A stretch of DNA of 64,000 nucleotides from Mycolicibacterium sp. P1-5 (GCF_008329565.1 NZ_NPKT01000003.1:294733-358732), one strand, 5' to 3'; shown: positions 1 to 9,412, counted from the stretch's first letter. Translations and numbers: made by a program. Notes: generated by a model from the letters alone, not told the origin.

Positions 1-400
1 GCTCATCGGTGGTGACGCTGGCGAGATACTCCAGGGTGACCTTGTGCACGGCGTGGTAATAGCCGGCCAGAAGATCGGCGGGTGCTCGGACCTTTCCCAC
101 GTCCTCAGCAGTGTGTCCGTAGCCGTGCGCGTCGCGGGGCAGGTCCAGGCTGAAGCGGTCCACCCATCCGCCGCTGAACCACACCTGGTCGGTTCCGGCG
201 ATGTCGGCGAGCTGGGCATCCTGGACCCGCGCGCTGTGCCACACCAGCCACGCGATGCTGTTGGCCGTCGACGTCGGCCGAAAGAACGAAATCTCGTCGG
301 TCAGGTCGTCGGTGATGTCCTGGACGTGCTCGATGATGCGGGTGAAGGAGTCGCGCAGGAGTTCGCGGGCCGCATCCGCGTCGGACAGTGAGTCAGCCAT
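1..400 (-). CDS. DinB/DUF664-family protein, 3' end outside window
   Basis: The first 133 codons of a minus-strand gene are visible, starting at an ATG at 400 and running off the window edge. The sequence has the helical pattern of DinB-like four-helix-bundle proteins, with a conserved-looking histidine in the segment LVWHSARVQD and tryptophans around VWFSGGW. Members of this superfamily include metal-dependent, often mycothiol-using transferases. Which thiol or substrate is used cannot be told here. The gene lies 11 bp downstream of the VOC gene and is probably co-transcribed with it. Confidence 0.75.
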   Translation of the reverse strand, partial: MADSLSDADAARELLRDSFTRIIEHVQDITDDLTDEISFFRPTSTANSIAWLVWHSARVQDAQLADIAGTDQVWFSGGWVDRFSLDLPRDAHGYGHTAEDVGKVRAPADLLAGYYHAVHKVTLEYLASVTTDE

Positions 401-411
401 GGTTGATGACG

Positions 412-831
412 CTACGCGGAGTTCATCGGGGCCTGAGCCTCAGGCTGGGCGCCGTGGAACACCGCTTCGACGTTGTTGCCCTCGGGGTCGCGGACGAACG
501 CGCCGTAGTAGCCGGGGTGGTACTCGGGCCACAGCCGCGGTGCGTGCAGCGGCTCGACACCGAGCGCCAGCGCGGTGTGAAAGAAGGCCTGCACCGATTC
601 GGCGTCTTTGGCCTCGAAGGCGATGTGCACCTCGCGATTGGGCCCGTTCACCTCGCCGGCCGAGGCATCGGCGATCCAGAACGTCGGCTTGCCCTCGGTG
701 CCGTATCCGATGGCCTCACCGAAGTCCATCACCCGGTGGTAGCCCAGGACGTGCAGGACCTTGTCATAGAAGTCCTGGGACTCGGTGTACTTGTCGCAGT
801 TTATTCCGAAGTGATCGATCACGGCTCCCAT
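412..831 (-). CDS. VOC-family (glyoxalase/bleomycin-resistance fold) protein
   Basis: This 139-residue protein has two VOC beta-alpha-beta-beta-beta modules. Candidate metal ligands are the His in IDHFGI near the N-terminus, the His in VHIAFE mid-protein and the Glu in NNVEAVFH near the C-terminus. The segment FVRDPEGNNVEA is typical of the family. VOC proteins include glyoxalases, dioxygenases and drug-binding proteins, and the substrate is unknown. It starts 26 bp from the divergent amidohydrolase and probably forms an operon with the downstream DinB-like gene. Confidence 0.85.
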   Translation of the reverse strand: MGAVIDHFGINCDKYTESQDFYDKVLHVLGYHRVMDFGEAIGYGTEGKPTFWIADASAGEVNGPNREVHIAFEAKDAESVQAFFHTALALGVEPLHAPRLWPEYHPGYYGAFVRDPEGNNVEAVFHGAQPEAQAPMNSA

Positions 832-845
832 ACTGGCAGCCGTCG

Positions 846-851
846 TAATCT
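846..851 (+). promoter_or_regulatory. -10 hexamer TAATCT for a leaderless amidohydrolase mRNA
   Basis: TAATCT lies 6 bp upstream of the ATG at 858. That places the predicted transcription start at or next to the A of the start codon, the usual geometry of mycobacterial leaderless transcripts. There is no room for a Shine-Dalgarno sequence, which supports the start chosen for the gene. Confidence 0.5.
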
Positions 852-857
852 GGGCCC

Positions 858-2582
858 ATGAGTTACGACTTGGTCATCCGCAACGGCACGATCGTCGACG
901 GCTTGGGCGGCGAGCCCTACCCTGGCGACGTCGCCGTGTCCGACGGCGTCATTGCAGCGGTCGGCACCGTCCCCGACAAAGGCGATCGCGAGATCGACGC
1001 CACCGGCCTGCTCGTCACGCCCGGATTCGTTGACCTGCACACCCATTACGACGGCCAGGCGATCTGGTCGGATCGGATGATTCCGTCGTCGGCGCACGGC
1101 GTGACGACCGCGGTGATGGGCAACTGCGGCGTCGGGTTCGCGCCGTGCCGCCCAGAGGACCACGACGTCCTGGTGGATGTCATGGCCGGCGTCGAGGACA
1201 TCCCCGGCGTGGTGATGGTCGACGGGCTGCCGTGGACCTGGGAGACCTTCCCTGAGTTTCTCGATGCACTGGATGCGCGGCGGCGCGACATCGATGTCGC
1301 CGCGTTCTTGCCGCACTCCCCGCTCCGCGTCTACGTGATGGGTCAGCGCGGGGTCGACCGCGAGTTGCCCACCGCCGAGGACCTGGCGATGATGCGCAAG
1401 TTGGCCGAGGAAGCGATCCGCGCAGGCGCGCTGGGCTTCGCTTCGTCAAGACTGACGCTGCACAAAACATCTGGGGGGCAACCGATTCCGAGTTATGAGG
1501 CGCAGTACGAGGAGATCGAGGCGATCGCGCGCGGTGTCGACGACGCAGGCGGTGGCCTGCTGCAGTTCGTGCCGGATCTGATGGCCGGCGATTACGAAGG
1601 GGCGCTGAGTGCAGTGTTCGACGTCGCCTCCGAAGTTGGCCTGCCCGTGACGTTCACGCTTGCGATCGGCAACGCAGGCCCGCCGATCCACCTCGATGCA
1701 CTGCGCATGGTCGAGAAGGCCAACGCCAACGGCGGCGACGTCACGGGGCAGATCTTCCCGCGCCCAATCGGGCTGGTGCTCGGTCTGGACTTGTCGGGCA
1801 ACCCGTTCGTCATGTACCCGTCGTACCGGGAGATCGCCGATCTACCGCTGGACGAGCGTGTCGCCGAGATGCGCAAACCTGCGGTGCGGGAACGCATTCT
1901 GAACGACCAGCCGGCCAGTGACGGGCACCCGCTGATGTTCGCCGCCCAGGCGTGGGACTACATGTACCCGCTCGGCGATCCGCCCAATTACGAACCCGCG
2001 GCGGAGGATTCGATCGGTGCACGCGCCCGCGCCCGCGGTGTCAGCCCGCTAGAGGAGGCCTATGACCGACTGCTCGACGACGACGGTCACGCCATGCTGC
2101 TGGTCACGCTGGCCAACTTCCGCGACAACTCGCTGGACACGGTGTCGGAACTGATTCAACGCGAGGACGTCGTCCTCGGCCTGGGCGACGGCGGCGCACA
2201 CTACGGAATGATCTGCGACGCAAGTTTTCCCACCTACATGCTGACGCATTGGGTGCGTGACCGTGAGTCGGGGCGGCTGTCAGTGGAGCGGGTGATCCAG
2301 GAGCTGACGTCGGTGCCTGCGCGCATCGCCGGACTCGCCGACCGCGGGCGGCTTGCCGTGGGCTATAAGGCCGACGTCAACGTGATCGACGCCGAGGCGC
2401 TGCGGCTGCACCGGCCGACCATCAAATCTGATCTGCCCGCGGGCGGACGACGGCTCGACCAGACCGCCGACGGTTATGTGGCGACGATCGTTTCCGGTGA
2501 GGTGATCTCGGAGAACGGAGTGCCGACGTCGGCGCTGCCGGGCCGGCTGATCCGGGGACGGCAGGCGGCGCCCGCGCTGTGA
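858..2582 (+). CDS. N-acyl-D-amino-acid deacylase-type amidohydrolase
   Basis: This 574-residue metal-dependent amidohydrolase has the metal-binding His-x-His at residues 61-63 (HTHYDG). GNCGVGFAP around residue 88 holds the Cys that bridges metals in D-aminoacylases, and GDGGAHYG lies in the C-terminal third. Family members hydrolyse N-acyl D-amino acids, dihydropyrimidines or related amides. The D-aminoacylase-like Cys makes that subgroup most likely, but the true substrate is open. Its stop overlaps the GTG of the next gene (GTGA), so the two are translationally coupled. Confidence 0.85.
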   Translation: MSYDLVIRNGTIVDGLGGEPYPGDVAVSDGVIAAVGTVPDKGDREIDATGLLVTPGFVDLHTHYDGQAIWSDRMIPSSAHGVTTAVMGNCGVGFAPCRPEDHDVLVDVMAGVEDIPGVVMVDGLPWTWETFPEFLDALDARRRDIDVAAFLPHSPLRVYVMGQRGVDRELPTAEDLAMMRKLAEEAIRAGALGFASSRLTLHKTSGGQPIPSYEAQYEEIEAIARGVDDAGGGLLQFVPDLMAGDYEGALSAVFDVASEVGLPVTFTLAIGNAGPPIHLDALRMVEKANANGGDVTGQIFPRPIGLVLGLDLSGNPFVMYPSYREIADLPLDERVAEMRKPAVRERILNDQPASDGHPLMFAAQAWDYMYPLGDPPNYEPAAEDSIGARARARGVSPLEEAYDRLLDDDGHAMLLVTLANFRDNSLDTVSELIQREDVVLGLGDGGAHYGMICDASFPTYMLTHWVRDRESGRLSVERVIQELTSVPARIAGLADRGRLAVGYKADVNVIDAEALRLHRPTIKSDLPAGGRRLDQTADGYVATIVSGEVISENGVPTSALPGRLIRGRQAAPAL

Positions 2583-3142
2583 GCCGGGTAGCGCCGCTGG
2601 CCCAGCCGTGGAGTGACGCCGATGCCACCGATATCGGCAGCTGGGGACATCCCGACCGGACGTACGAACCGCTGCTGCTGGTGCGCTGCCTGCAGCGCCA
2701 TCCCGACATGGCGCGCAAGCTGCGCAAGATGGGCGAATCGCTCTACGTCGACACCAAGTTGCCACCGCGGGTCCGCACGATCGCGATCCTGCGGATCTGC
2801 GGGCTGGTCCGCTGCGCCTACGAATGGGGCGGGCAGGCCGCCTTCTGGGGTCCGATCGCCGGGGTGTCCGGTGAGGAGGCCGACGCGCTGGCCGTCCGCG
2901 ACGCCGACGATCCGCGGTGGGGTGTCGAGGAGCGGGTGCTCATCGAGGCCGTCGACGAGCTGGAGCGCACCGGGTCGTGGTCATCGTCGACGTGGGCCGC
3001 ACTGGGCAGAAGCTTCGACGACGAGCAGCGGATGGAGCTGTTGATCGCCGTCGGCTGGTACCGGACCGTGTGCACGCTGTGCAACGGGCTGGACCTGCCA
3101 GCCGAGGGCTGGATGCGGAGCTGGCCTTCGTCAGCGCCGTGA
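2579..3142 (+). CDS. Carboxymuconolactone decarboxylase-fold protein
   Basis: This 187-residue protein has the CMD/AhpD-like helical core (LPPRVRTIAILRICGLVRCAYEWGGQ). It keeps the conserved Glu-Trp-Gly stretch but lacks the CxxC pair of peroxidatic AhpD, so it is unlikely to be a peroxidase. The GTG start overlaps the stop of the upstream amidohydrolase by 4 bp, so the two proteins probably work together. The 3' end overlaps the convergent SDR by 12 bp. The reaction is unknown. Confidence 0.8.
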   Translation: MSRVAPLAQPWSDADATDIGSWGHPDRTYEPLLLVRCLQRHPDMARKLRKMGESLYVDTKLPPRVRTIAILRICGLVRCAYEWGGQAAFWGPIAGVSGEEADALAVRDADDPRWGVEERVLIEAVDELERTGSWSSSTWAALGRSFDDEQRMELLIAVGWYRTVCTLCNGLDLPAEGWMRSWPSSAP

Positions 3143-3955
3143 CGTGTCGCGCTTGAGCGCCGGGTGGCTCTTGGTGAGCAGGGGCAGCAGCACGCGGTGC
3201 GGCAGCGCCTGGAAGATCCGGGTGCTGATCACGTTTTGAATGCCGGCGATCACGTCCCCGCGGTCGCCGGCGAGTGCGTCGATACCGATTTTGGCGACGG
3301 TCCGCGACGGCATCCACATGAATTTCGGGAAGGCGTCGGCGAATTCGCGTTCGTCCATCCCGGCGGCGGTCAGGAATTCGGTACGTACCGGACCGGGGTG
3401 CAGCACCGCGGCGGTGACGCCGGTGCCGGCCAACTCCCCGCGAAGACCTGCGGTGAAGTAGCGGACGAACGCCTTCGTGGCGCCGTAGCCTGCCTGGCCG
3501 GGGAAGGGCTGGAAGCCCGCCGTCGATCCGACGTTGAGGATCGCGCCGCGCCCGCGCGGCACCATCTGCTGTACGGCCCGAGAGGTGAGGTCGATGACGG
3601 CCTCGACGTTCACCCTCACTTGGGCGATCTCGTCGGCGACCGGCGCGGTGGCGACCGCCCCGACGACGCCGATGCCGGCGTTGTTGACCAGGATGTCGAC
3701 GGTCAGTCCACGCCGTTCGACTTCGTCGAACAATGCGGCGCGGGCGTCGGCGTCGGCGACGTCTGCCGCGATGACCTCGACGCGGACCTGGTCGGCGAGT
3801 TCGGCGGCGAGCTCCCGGAGCTTGTCTTCGCGGCGGGCGACGAGCGTGACGCCGTGCCCGCGCGCAGCGAGTTCGCGGGCGAGGTCGGCGCCGATACCCG
3901 AGGAGGCCCCGGTGACGACGGCGGTGGACGTGGGTGACGGCGTAGGCAGCGGCAT
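3131..3955 (-). CDS. Short-chain dehydrogenase/reductase
   Basis: This is a classical SDR of about 274 residues. It has the nucleotide-binding motif TGASSGIG near the N-terminus, NNAG mid-protein, a Ser in NVGST and the catalytic Tyr-x3-Lys in GYGATK. The ATG at 3955 is preferred because it places TGASSGIG about 15 residues in. A longer reading to 4018 would overlap the divergent gene and its promoter. Substrate and cofactor preference cannot be read from the sequence; the Arg-rich VARRED segment after beta-2 suggests NADP(H). Confidence 0.87.
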   Translation of the reverse strand: MPLPTPSPTSTAVVTGASSGIGADLARELAARGHGVTLVARREDKLRELAAELADQVRVEVIAADVADADARAALFDEVERRGLTVDILVNNAGIGVVGAVATAPVADEIAQVRVNVEAVIDLTSRAVQQMVPRGRGAILNVGSTAGFQPFPGQAGYGATKAFVRYFTAGLRGELAGTGVTAAVLHPGPVRTEFLTAAGMDEREFADAFPKFMWMPSRTVAKIGIDALAGDRGDVIAGIQNVISTRIFQALPHRVLLPLLTKSHPALKRDTSRR

Positions 3956-4016
3956 TTGCCTGGCAACCCTAGGGCACATGCCGGTATTCCCCACGCTTCG
4001 GCAGTATCGTCGGCGC

Positions 4017-4388
4017 ATGAGCGTGAAGGTGGACCTCGATCAGCTCGCCGGCACGCTGGGCGACTATCTGTTCGGCTATCTGATCACGGTCAGCGATGAC
4101 CACCGCGCGCACACCGTGGCAGTGGATCCTCAGCTCGTGTCCGGTGTGCTCGACGTCGGCTCGGTGGGCAACAGCACGCGGCGCAATGCGCTCGCCCATC
4201 CCGACGTCACGGTGCTGTGGCCGCCCCGCGAGCCAGGCGGGTACAGCCTGATCGTCGACGGCCGCGGCGAGTTTGCCGACGAACGTTTGCGGGTGATCCC
4301 GCAGCGGGCCGTGTTGCATCGCCCGGCCGTGCCGGGTGCGCCGACGGCGTCCGGCTGCGGCGACGACTGCATCCCGCTGAGTGGCTAG
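4017..4388 (+). CDS. Pyridoxamine 5'-phosphate oxidase-fold protein
   Basis: This 123-residue protein has a split-barrel flavin/F420-binding pattern (beta strands FGYLITVSDDHRAHTVAV, NSTRRNALAHPDVTVLWPP, YSLIVDGRGEF). Mycobacteria have many such small FMN-, haem- or F420-dependent oxidoreductases, and the exact cofactor is uncertain. A -10 hexamer TATCGT at 4005-4010, 6 bp before the ATG, indicates a leaderless transcript and fixes the start. The DUF559 unit begins 18 bp after its stop. Confidence 0.75.
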   Translation: MSVKVDLDQLAGTLGDYLFGYLITVSDDHRAHTVAVDPQLVSGVLDVGSVGNSTRRNALAHPDVTVLWPPREPGGYSLIVDGRGEFADERLRVIPQRAVLHRPAVPGAPTASGCGDDCIPLSG

Positions 4389-4405
4389 CGACGGCCACAC
4401 GCACC

Positions 4406-4460
4406 GAGTGTGCGGTTTCATCCGCAACACGCCGTCGCGCGCGGATAAATTCGCACACTC
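4406..4460. repeat. Palindromic repeat at the 3' side of DUF559 gene A
   Basis: Imperfect inverted repeat with 20-nt arms (4406-4425 and 4441-4460) and a 15-nt loop. The right arm runs into the stop codon of the minus-strand DUF559 gene (4459-4461). Its central 49 nt (4409-4457) match the reverse complement of the hairpin at 5391-5439 at 40 of 49 positions, loop included. The gene therefore lies between two inverted copies of the same hairpin. It could also act as a terminator or protein-binding site. Confidence 0.85.
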
Positions 4461-5331
4461 ACCACGTGCGCGGACAGCCACGCGCCGTGAGTGCGGTACC
4501 AACTCGGTCGAGGAACACCCGCGGGTTGTTGTGCAGCATTGAGCTCGTCGCGCGTACATCAATCCAGCCGAGTTCCGGCAAACGTGCGTAGCGTTCAACG
4601 TCTTTCGATCGCTGTCGAGGGTCGGTCCAATGGTGGGCGCCATCAAAGTCGACACCGACTCGGTACTCCGGCCATCCCATGTCCAACCTGGCGACCACGA
4701 ACCCCTCGTGGTCGCATACTCGAATTTGAGTTTGTGGACGCGGAAATCCACTGTTCACTAACAAGATTCGTGTGAGTGACTCGTACGGCGATTCGGATCC
4801 ACCGTCGACCAGATGCAGCGCCGACCTCAGTTGCGTCAATCCGCGGACACCACTGTGCTGAGCCATCACGGCATGGACGTCATCGATCTTTACGTCCGTG
4901 GCCTGCATAAGGGCGTCGATCCGTTGCACCGCCGTCTGGCAGTCCAGACGCCGACCGAGATCGAAAGCCGTCCGAGCGGGTGCGGTCACCGGCAGTCCGT
5001 GCGCTTCTTGAATTTCACTGGCCAACAACGTGTCCGAGTAGACGGCGATCAGTCGAGGCGGACGCCGATTGGTGTGCACTAGTTCCGCAGCCGCGTCAGG
5101 ATCGATCCACTTCGCTCCCCACAATGCTGACGCCGACAAACCGGCCAGCACGCCTCTGCGACGCGACCAGAGCCAGGCCGCGCGCGCTCGATCAATTGCC
5201 GAGAATTCGACGCCGCGTGGGGCCCACACGCCCGGATAGACCGCGGCATGGAAGCGCCTCAGCTCGCGGAAGGTGAGCGCCTCCGCCTCAAGCATCTCCT
5301 CCGCGATGAACGGCCAAGGAACAGTCCGCAT
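4459..5331 (-). CDS. DUF559 (Vsr-like) nuclease-domain protein with AbiEi-like N-terminus, copy A
   Basis: This 290-residue protein has an N-terminal segment (about residues 15-95) resembling the winged helix of AbiEi-type antitoxins, including VYPGVWAPRG and GLSASALWGAKW. The C-terminal DUF559 domain (about 190-275) has ESPYES, LDMGWPEYRVG and DFDGAHHW, the acidic and His positions expected of a PD-(D/E)XK/Vsr-like nuclease. It lacks the HRxDR motif seen in copies B and C. It is a stand-alone gene with no toxin partner, flanked by paired hairpins and inserted just beyond the groEL2 terminator. Catalytic activity is inferred, not shown. Confidence 0.85.
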   Translation of the reverse strand: MRTVPWPFIAEEMLEAEALTFRELRRFHAAVYPGVWAPRGVEFSAIDRARAAWLWSRRRGVLAGLSASALWGAKWIDPDAAAELVHTNRRPPRLIAVYSDTLLASEIQEAHGLPVTAPARTAFDLGRRLDCQTAVQRIDALMQATDVKIDDVHAVMAQHSGVRGLTQLRSALHLVDGGSESPYESLTRILLVNSGFPRPQTQIRVCDHEGFVVARLDMGWPEYRVGVDFDGAHHWTDPRQRSKDVERYARLPELGWIDVRATSSMLHNNPRVFLDRVGTALTARGCPRTW

Positions 5332-5370
5332 TCGCGAAGAGTGTCAGCACTCCGCGAAGTACACCTCGTC

Positions 5371-5380
5371 TGTCCACAGC
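5371..5380 (+). promoter_or_regulatory. DnaA-box-like TGTCCACAGC upstream of DUF559 gene A
   Basis: TGTCCACAG lies between the start of gene A and its 5' hairpin. It differs by one base from the actinobacterial DnaA-box consensus TTGTCCACA. A closely similar TATCCACAGC sits at the equivalent place before DUF559 gene C (63830-63839). The function is unknown; it may be chance or part of the element boundary. Confidence 0.3.
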
Positions 5381-5390
5381 CTGCCGCCAA

Positions 5391-5439
5391 TGTGCGAATT
5401 GATACGCGAACCGCGGCGTGTTGCGTATGAAATCACACA
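5391..5439. repeat. Palindromic repeat at the 5' side of DUF559 gene A
   Basis: Hairpin with 17-nt arms (5391-5407 and 5423-5439) and a 15-nt loop, the same loop length as the copy at 4406-4460, to which it is an inverted match. It lies 59 bp upstream of the DUF559 start and 26 bp beyond the groEL2 terminator stem. It may be an element end, an operator or both. Confidence 0.85.
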
Positions 5440-5465
5440 GTCGCGGTCCAGGGGCCGGGGATAGA

Positions 5466-5506
5466 CGAAAAAGCCCCGGCGTGCGGAGCACGCCGGGGCT
5501 TTTTCG
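5466..5506 (-). terminator. Rho-independent terminator of groEL2 (bidirectional)
   Basis: Perfect 19-bp stem (5466-5484 with 5488-5506), 3-nt loop and A/T tracts at both ends, starting 8 bp after the groEL2 stop. The symmetry would also stop transcription entering from the DUF559 side. It is the strongest intrinsic terminator I see in the window. Confidence 0.95.
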
Positions 5507-5514
5507 TACTGGGA

Positions 5515-7280
<1,766 letters not shown>

Positions 7281-7288
7281 CCACATTC

Positions 7289-7315
7289 TTAGCACTCGAC
7301 CTAGGCGAGTGCAAG
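7289..7315 (-). promoter_or_regulatory. CIRCE operator (HrcA site) 2 of groEL2
   Basis: Inverted repeat TTGCACTC-N9-GAGTGCTAA on the minus strand, 8 bp upstream of the first operator and closer to consensus. Tandem CIRCE sites imply tight HrcA control and heat-shock induction of groEL2. Confidence 0.92.
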
Positions 7316-7330
7316 AAGTGGATCAGCCGT

Positions 7331-7867
7331 TCACCCGGCGCGTAAACCGGCCACAATCACGTTCGTGATCCGGTCGGCGACATCGTCGCCGTATTCCTGG
7401 CCGCTCTTACACACGACCAGCAGTGCCTTGAGTTCGGCGACGCCGACGTCGGCTCGTGCGGTGCCGGCCTCTTGCGCTGCCACCAGCATCTCGCCCAGCA
7501 CCCCGAGGAACTCCGCCTCGGCGCCTGGCGCCGCAGAGTCGAGGTCGATGCCATACCTCGCCAGCGCCTCGACCATCCCGTGGTCGGCAGCACCCGAACG
7601 CACCATCTCGCGGAGGAATTCGAACAGCGCGGTGGAGGGATCAGCCGCAAGCAGTTCGCGCGCCCGCCCCACGACGAAACGCATCCGCTCGCCGACGACG
7701 GCCTCGAACAATGCTTCCTTGGTGGGAAAGTGGCGATACACCGTGCCTGCACCGACCCCGGCCCGGCGGGCGATCTCGTCGATCGGCACCGACAGTCCCT
7801 GCTCGGCGAAGACCTCGTAGGCGACCTGCAGCACTCGGGCGCGGTTGCGCGCCGCATCGGCCCGCAT
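7331..7867 (-). CDS. TetR-family transcriptional regulator
   Basis: This 178-residue regulator has an N-terminal helix-turn-helix (IDEIARRAGVGAGTVYRHFPTKEALFEAVV, about residues 28-57) and a divergent helical ligand domain. The ATG at 7867 gives the usual short N-terminal arm before the helix-turn-helix; a GTG about 7 codons upstream is an alternative. It is divergent from the SDR at 7989, and the direct repeats between them are its likely operator. The ligand is unknown, but the SDR substrate or product is a reasonable guess. Confidence 0.9.
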   Translation of the reverse strand: MRADAARNRARVLQVAYEVFAEQGLSVPIDEIARRAGVGAGTVYRHFPTKEALFEAVVGERMRFVVGRARELLAADPSTALFEFLREMVRSGAADHGMVEALARYGIDLDSAAPGAEAEFLGVLGEMLVAAQEAGTARADVGVAELKALLVVCKSGQEYGDDVADRITNVIVAGLRAG

Positions 7868-7903
7868 CGGCCGACAACTCAGACCCACCTCATACCTCCC
7901 GCG

Positions 7904-7934
7904 TTGACAAAGCGGGGCGCGCGTTCCGTATAGT
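7904..7934 (+). promoter_or_regulatory. Promoter of the SDR at 7989
   Basis: A consensus -35 TTGACA (7904-7909) and a -10 TATAGT (7929-7934) are separated by a long 19-bp spacer. The first operator-like repeat fills the spacer. A Shine-Dalgarno GAGGAG lies before the GTG start at 7989. Confidence 0.55.
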
Positions 7935-7962
7935 CGGATAAAACCGGGGCGCACGCTCCGTT
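7914..7962. promoter_or_regulatory. Direct-repeat operator between TetR and SDR genes
   Basis: Two 17-bp direct repeats (7914-7930 and 7946-7962) spaced 32 bp apart share 14 of 17 positions (GGGGCGC, then TCCGT). The first lies between the -35 and -10 of the SDR promoter, so occupancy would block it. The divergent TetR protein is the natural candidate to bind. Confidence 0.6.
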
Positions 7963-7988
7963 TAGCCAGTCTAACCGAGGAGAACCGC

Positions 7989-8903
7989 GTGACCGCCTGG
8001 AATTTGACCGACATCCCGGACCAGACCGGCCGCACGGCCGTCATCACCGGCGCCAACACGGGGCTCGGCTACGAGACTGCGCGTGCACTTGCCGCCCGCG
8101 GCGCACGCGTCGTGCTCGCCGTCCGCAACCTCGACAAGGGCACGGCCGCGGCCGACCTGATCGCCCGCCGCTCACCACACGCCGAGGTCGGCGTTCAGGA
8201 ACTGGACCTCACCTCACTGGCCTCGATCCGCAAGGCCGCCGAGGAGTTGCAGGCCCGTTACGACCGAATCGACCTGCTGATCAACAACGCCGGCGTGATG
8301 ATGACGCCGAAGGGGACCACCCAAGACGGATTCGAGCTTCAGTTCGGCACCAACCACCTCGGCCACTTCGCCTTCACCGGCCTGCTGTTGGACCGTCTGC
8401 TTGCCACCCCCAGCTCGCGCGTCGTGACCGTCAGCAGCAATGGCCATCGCCTCGGCAGCATCCGCTTCGACGATCTGCAGTCCGAGCGCAGCTACAAGAA
8501 GACCGCCGCCTATGGACAGTCGAAGCTGGCCAACCTGCTGTTCACTTACGAACTGCAGCGGCGACTGGCGGGAACGAACACAATCGCGGTCGCCGCGCAT
8601 CCCGGCGCATCCGCGTCCGAATTGGGGCGGTACAACTCTGGCGCCTTCCGGTTGTTCGCGGGACTCCTGGAGCAGAGCACCGAGATGGGCGTGCTGCCGA
8701 CCCTGCGCGCCGCCACCGACCCGAGCGCTCTCGGCGGCCAGTACTACGGACCCGATGGCCTCCTCCAGATGCGCGGCTACCCCAAGGTGGTCGGCTCCAA
8801 CGATCGCTCGCACGACGTTGCCGTCCAGCGGCGGTTGTGGAGCGTGTCCGAAGAGCTGACCGGCGTGACTTACCCGACCGAACTCGAGCGCGCGCGCCCG
8901 TAG
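7989..8903 (+). CDS. Short-chain dehydrogenase (Rv0439c/retinol-dehydrogenase-like), paralogue 1
   Basis: This 304-residue SDR has TGANTGLG, NNAGVM, the catalytic YGQSK and the FGTNHLGHF segment of WWOX/retinol-dehydrogenase-like SDRs. It starts at GTG with a GAGGAG Shine-Dalgarno about 8 bp upstream. It is strongly similar along its whole length to the SDR at 15671, including the C-terminal VSEELTGVT. It is divergent from, and probably controlled by, the TetR at 7331. The substrate is unknown. Confidence 0.9.
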   Translation: MTAWNLTDIPDQTGRTAVITGANTGLGYETARALAARGARVVLAVRNLDKGTAAADLIARRSPHAEVGVQELDLTSLASIRKAAEELQARYDRIDLLINNAGVMMTPKGTTQDGFELQFGTNHLGHFAFTGLLLDRLLATPSSRVVTVSSNGHRLGSIRFDDLQSERSYKKTAAYGQSKLANLLFTYELQRRLAGTNTIAVAAHPGASASELGRYNSGAFRLFAGLLEQSTEMGVLPTLRAATDPSALGGQYYGPDGLLQMRGYPKVVGSNDRSHDVAVQRRLWSVSEELTGVTYPTELERARP

Positions 8904-8923
8904 GGCCCAGGCACAATGTGGCT

Positions 8924-9412
8924 ATGTCGCTACACGTGCCGCCCTATCCCCCGCTGCGCTACGACGGCGATGGAGAAATCAGCGCCACCCTGCGGAAGGC
9001 CGACACCCCCGCCGATTTCGAAGTCGGTCCGGTCAAATACACCTACCTGGCCACCGAGAAATCGACCGGCGGAGACTTCGGTCTCTACCGGGTCGACCTC
9101 GGGCCCAAGGCGGGCGGACCCGGGCCGCACTTCCACAAGGCCATGTCCGAGTCGTTCTTCGTCCTGTCCGGCCGGATCGAGCTCTTCGACGGCAGTGACT
9201 GGAGCGTCGGCGAGCAAGGCGACTACCTTTATGTGCCACCCGGTGGCATCCACGGCTTCGGGAACCAGTCCGACGAGCCCGCCTCGATCTTGATGTTGTT
9301 TGCTCCCGGCGCACCCCGGGAGTTCTATTTCGAAGGCTTGCCCAAGCTCGGCGAGCTGACCGACGACGAACGCCGTGACTTCTTCATCCGCAACGACAAC
9401 TTCTTGGTCTGA
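8924..9412 (+). CDS. Cupin-domain protein
   Basis: This 162-residue protein has a single cupin barrel. Cupin motif 1 appears as PGPHFHKAMSESFFVLSG, with two His and a Glu as metal ligands. Motif 2 is PPGGIHGFGN with the third His. It may be a small metal-dependent dioxygenase, isomerase or sensor; nothing fixes the substrate. It is 20 bp downstream of the SDR and on the same strand, so co-transcription is likely. Confidence 0.85.
   Translation: MSLHVPPYPPLRYDGDGEISATLRKADTPADFEVGPVKYTYLATEKSTGGDFGLYRVDLGPKAGGPGPHFHKAMSESFFVLSGRIELFDGSDWSVGEQGDYLYVPPGGIHGFGNQSDEPASILMLFAPGAPREFYFEGLPKLGELTDDERRDFFIRNDNFLV

Noticed and set aside
4406..4460. Simple intrinsic terminator for the gene at 4017
   Set aside because: No T tract follows the stem, and an inverted copy with a similar loop occurs on the other side of the DUF559 gene, which a terminator alone does not explain.
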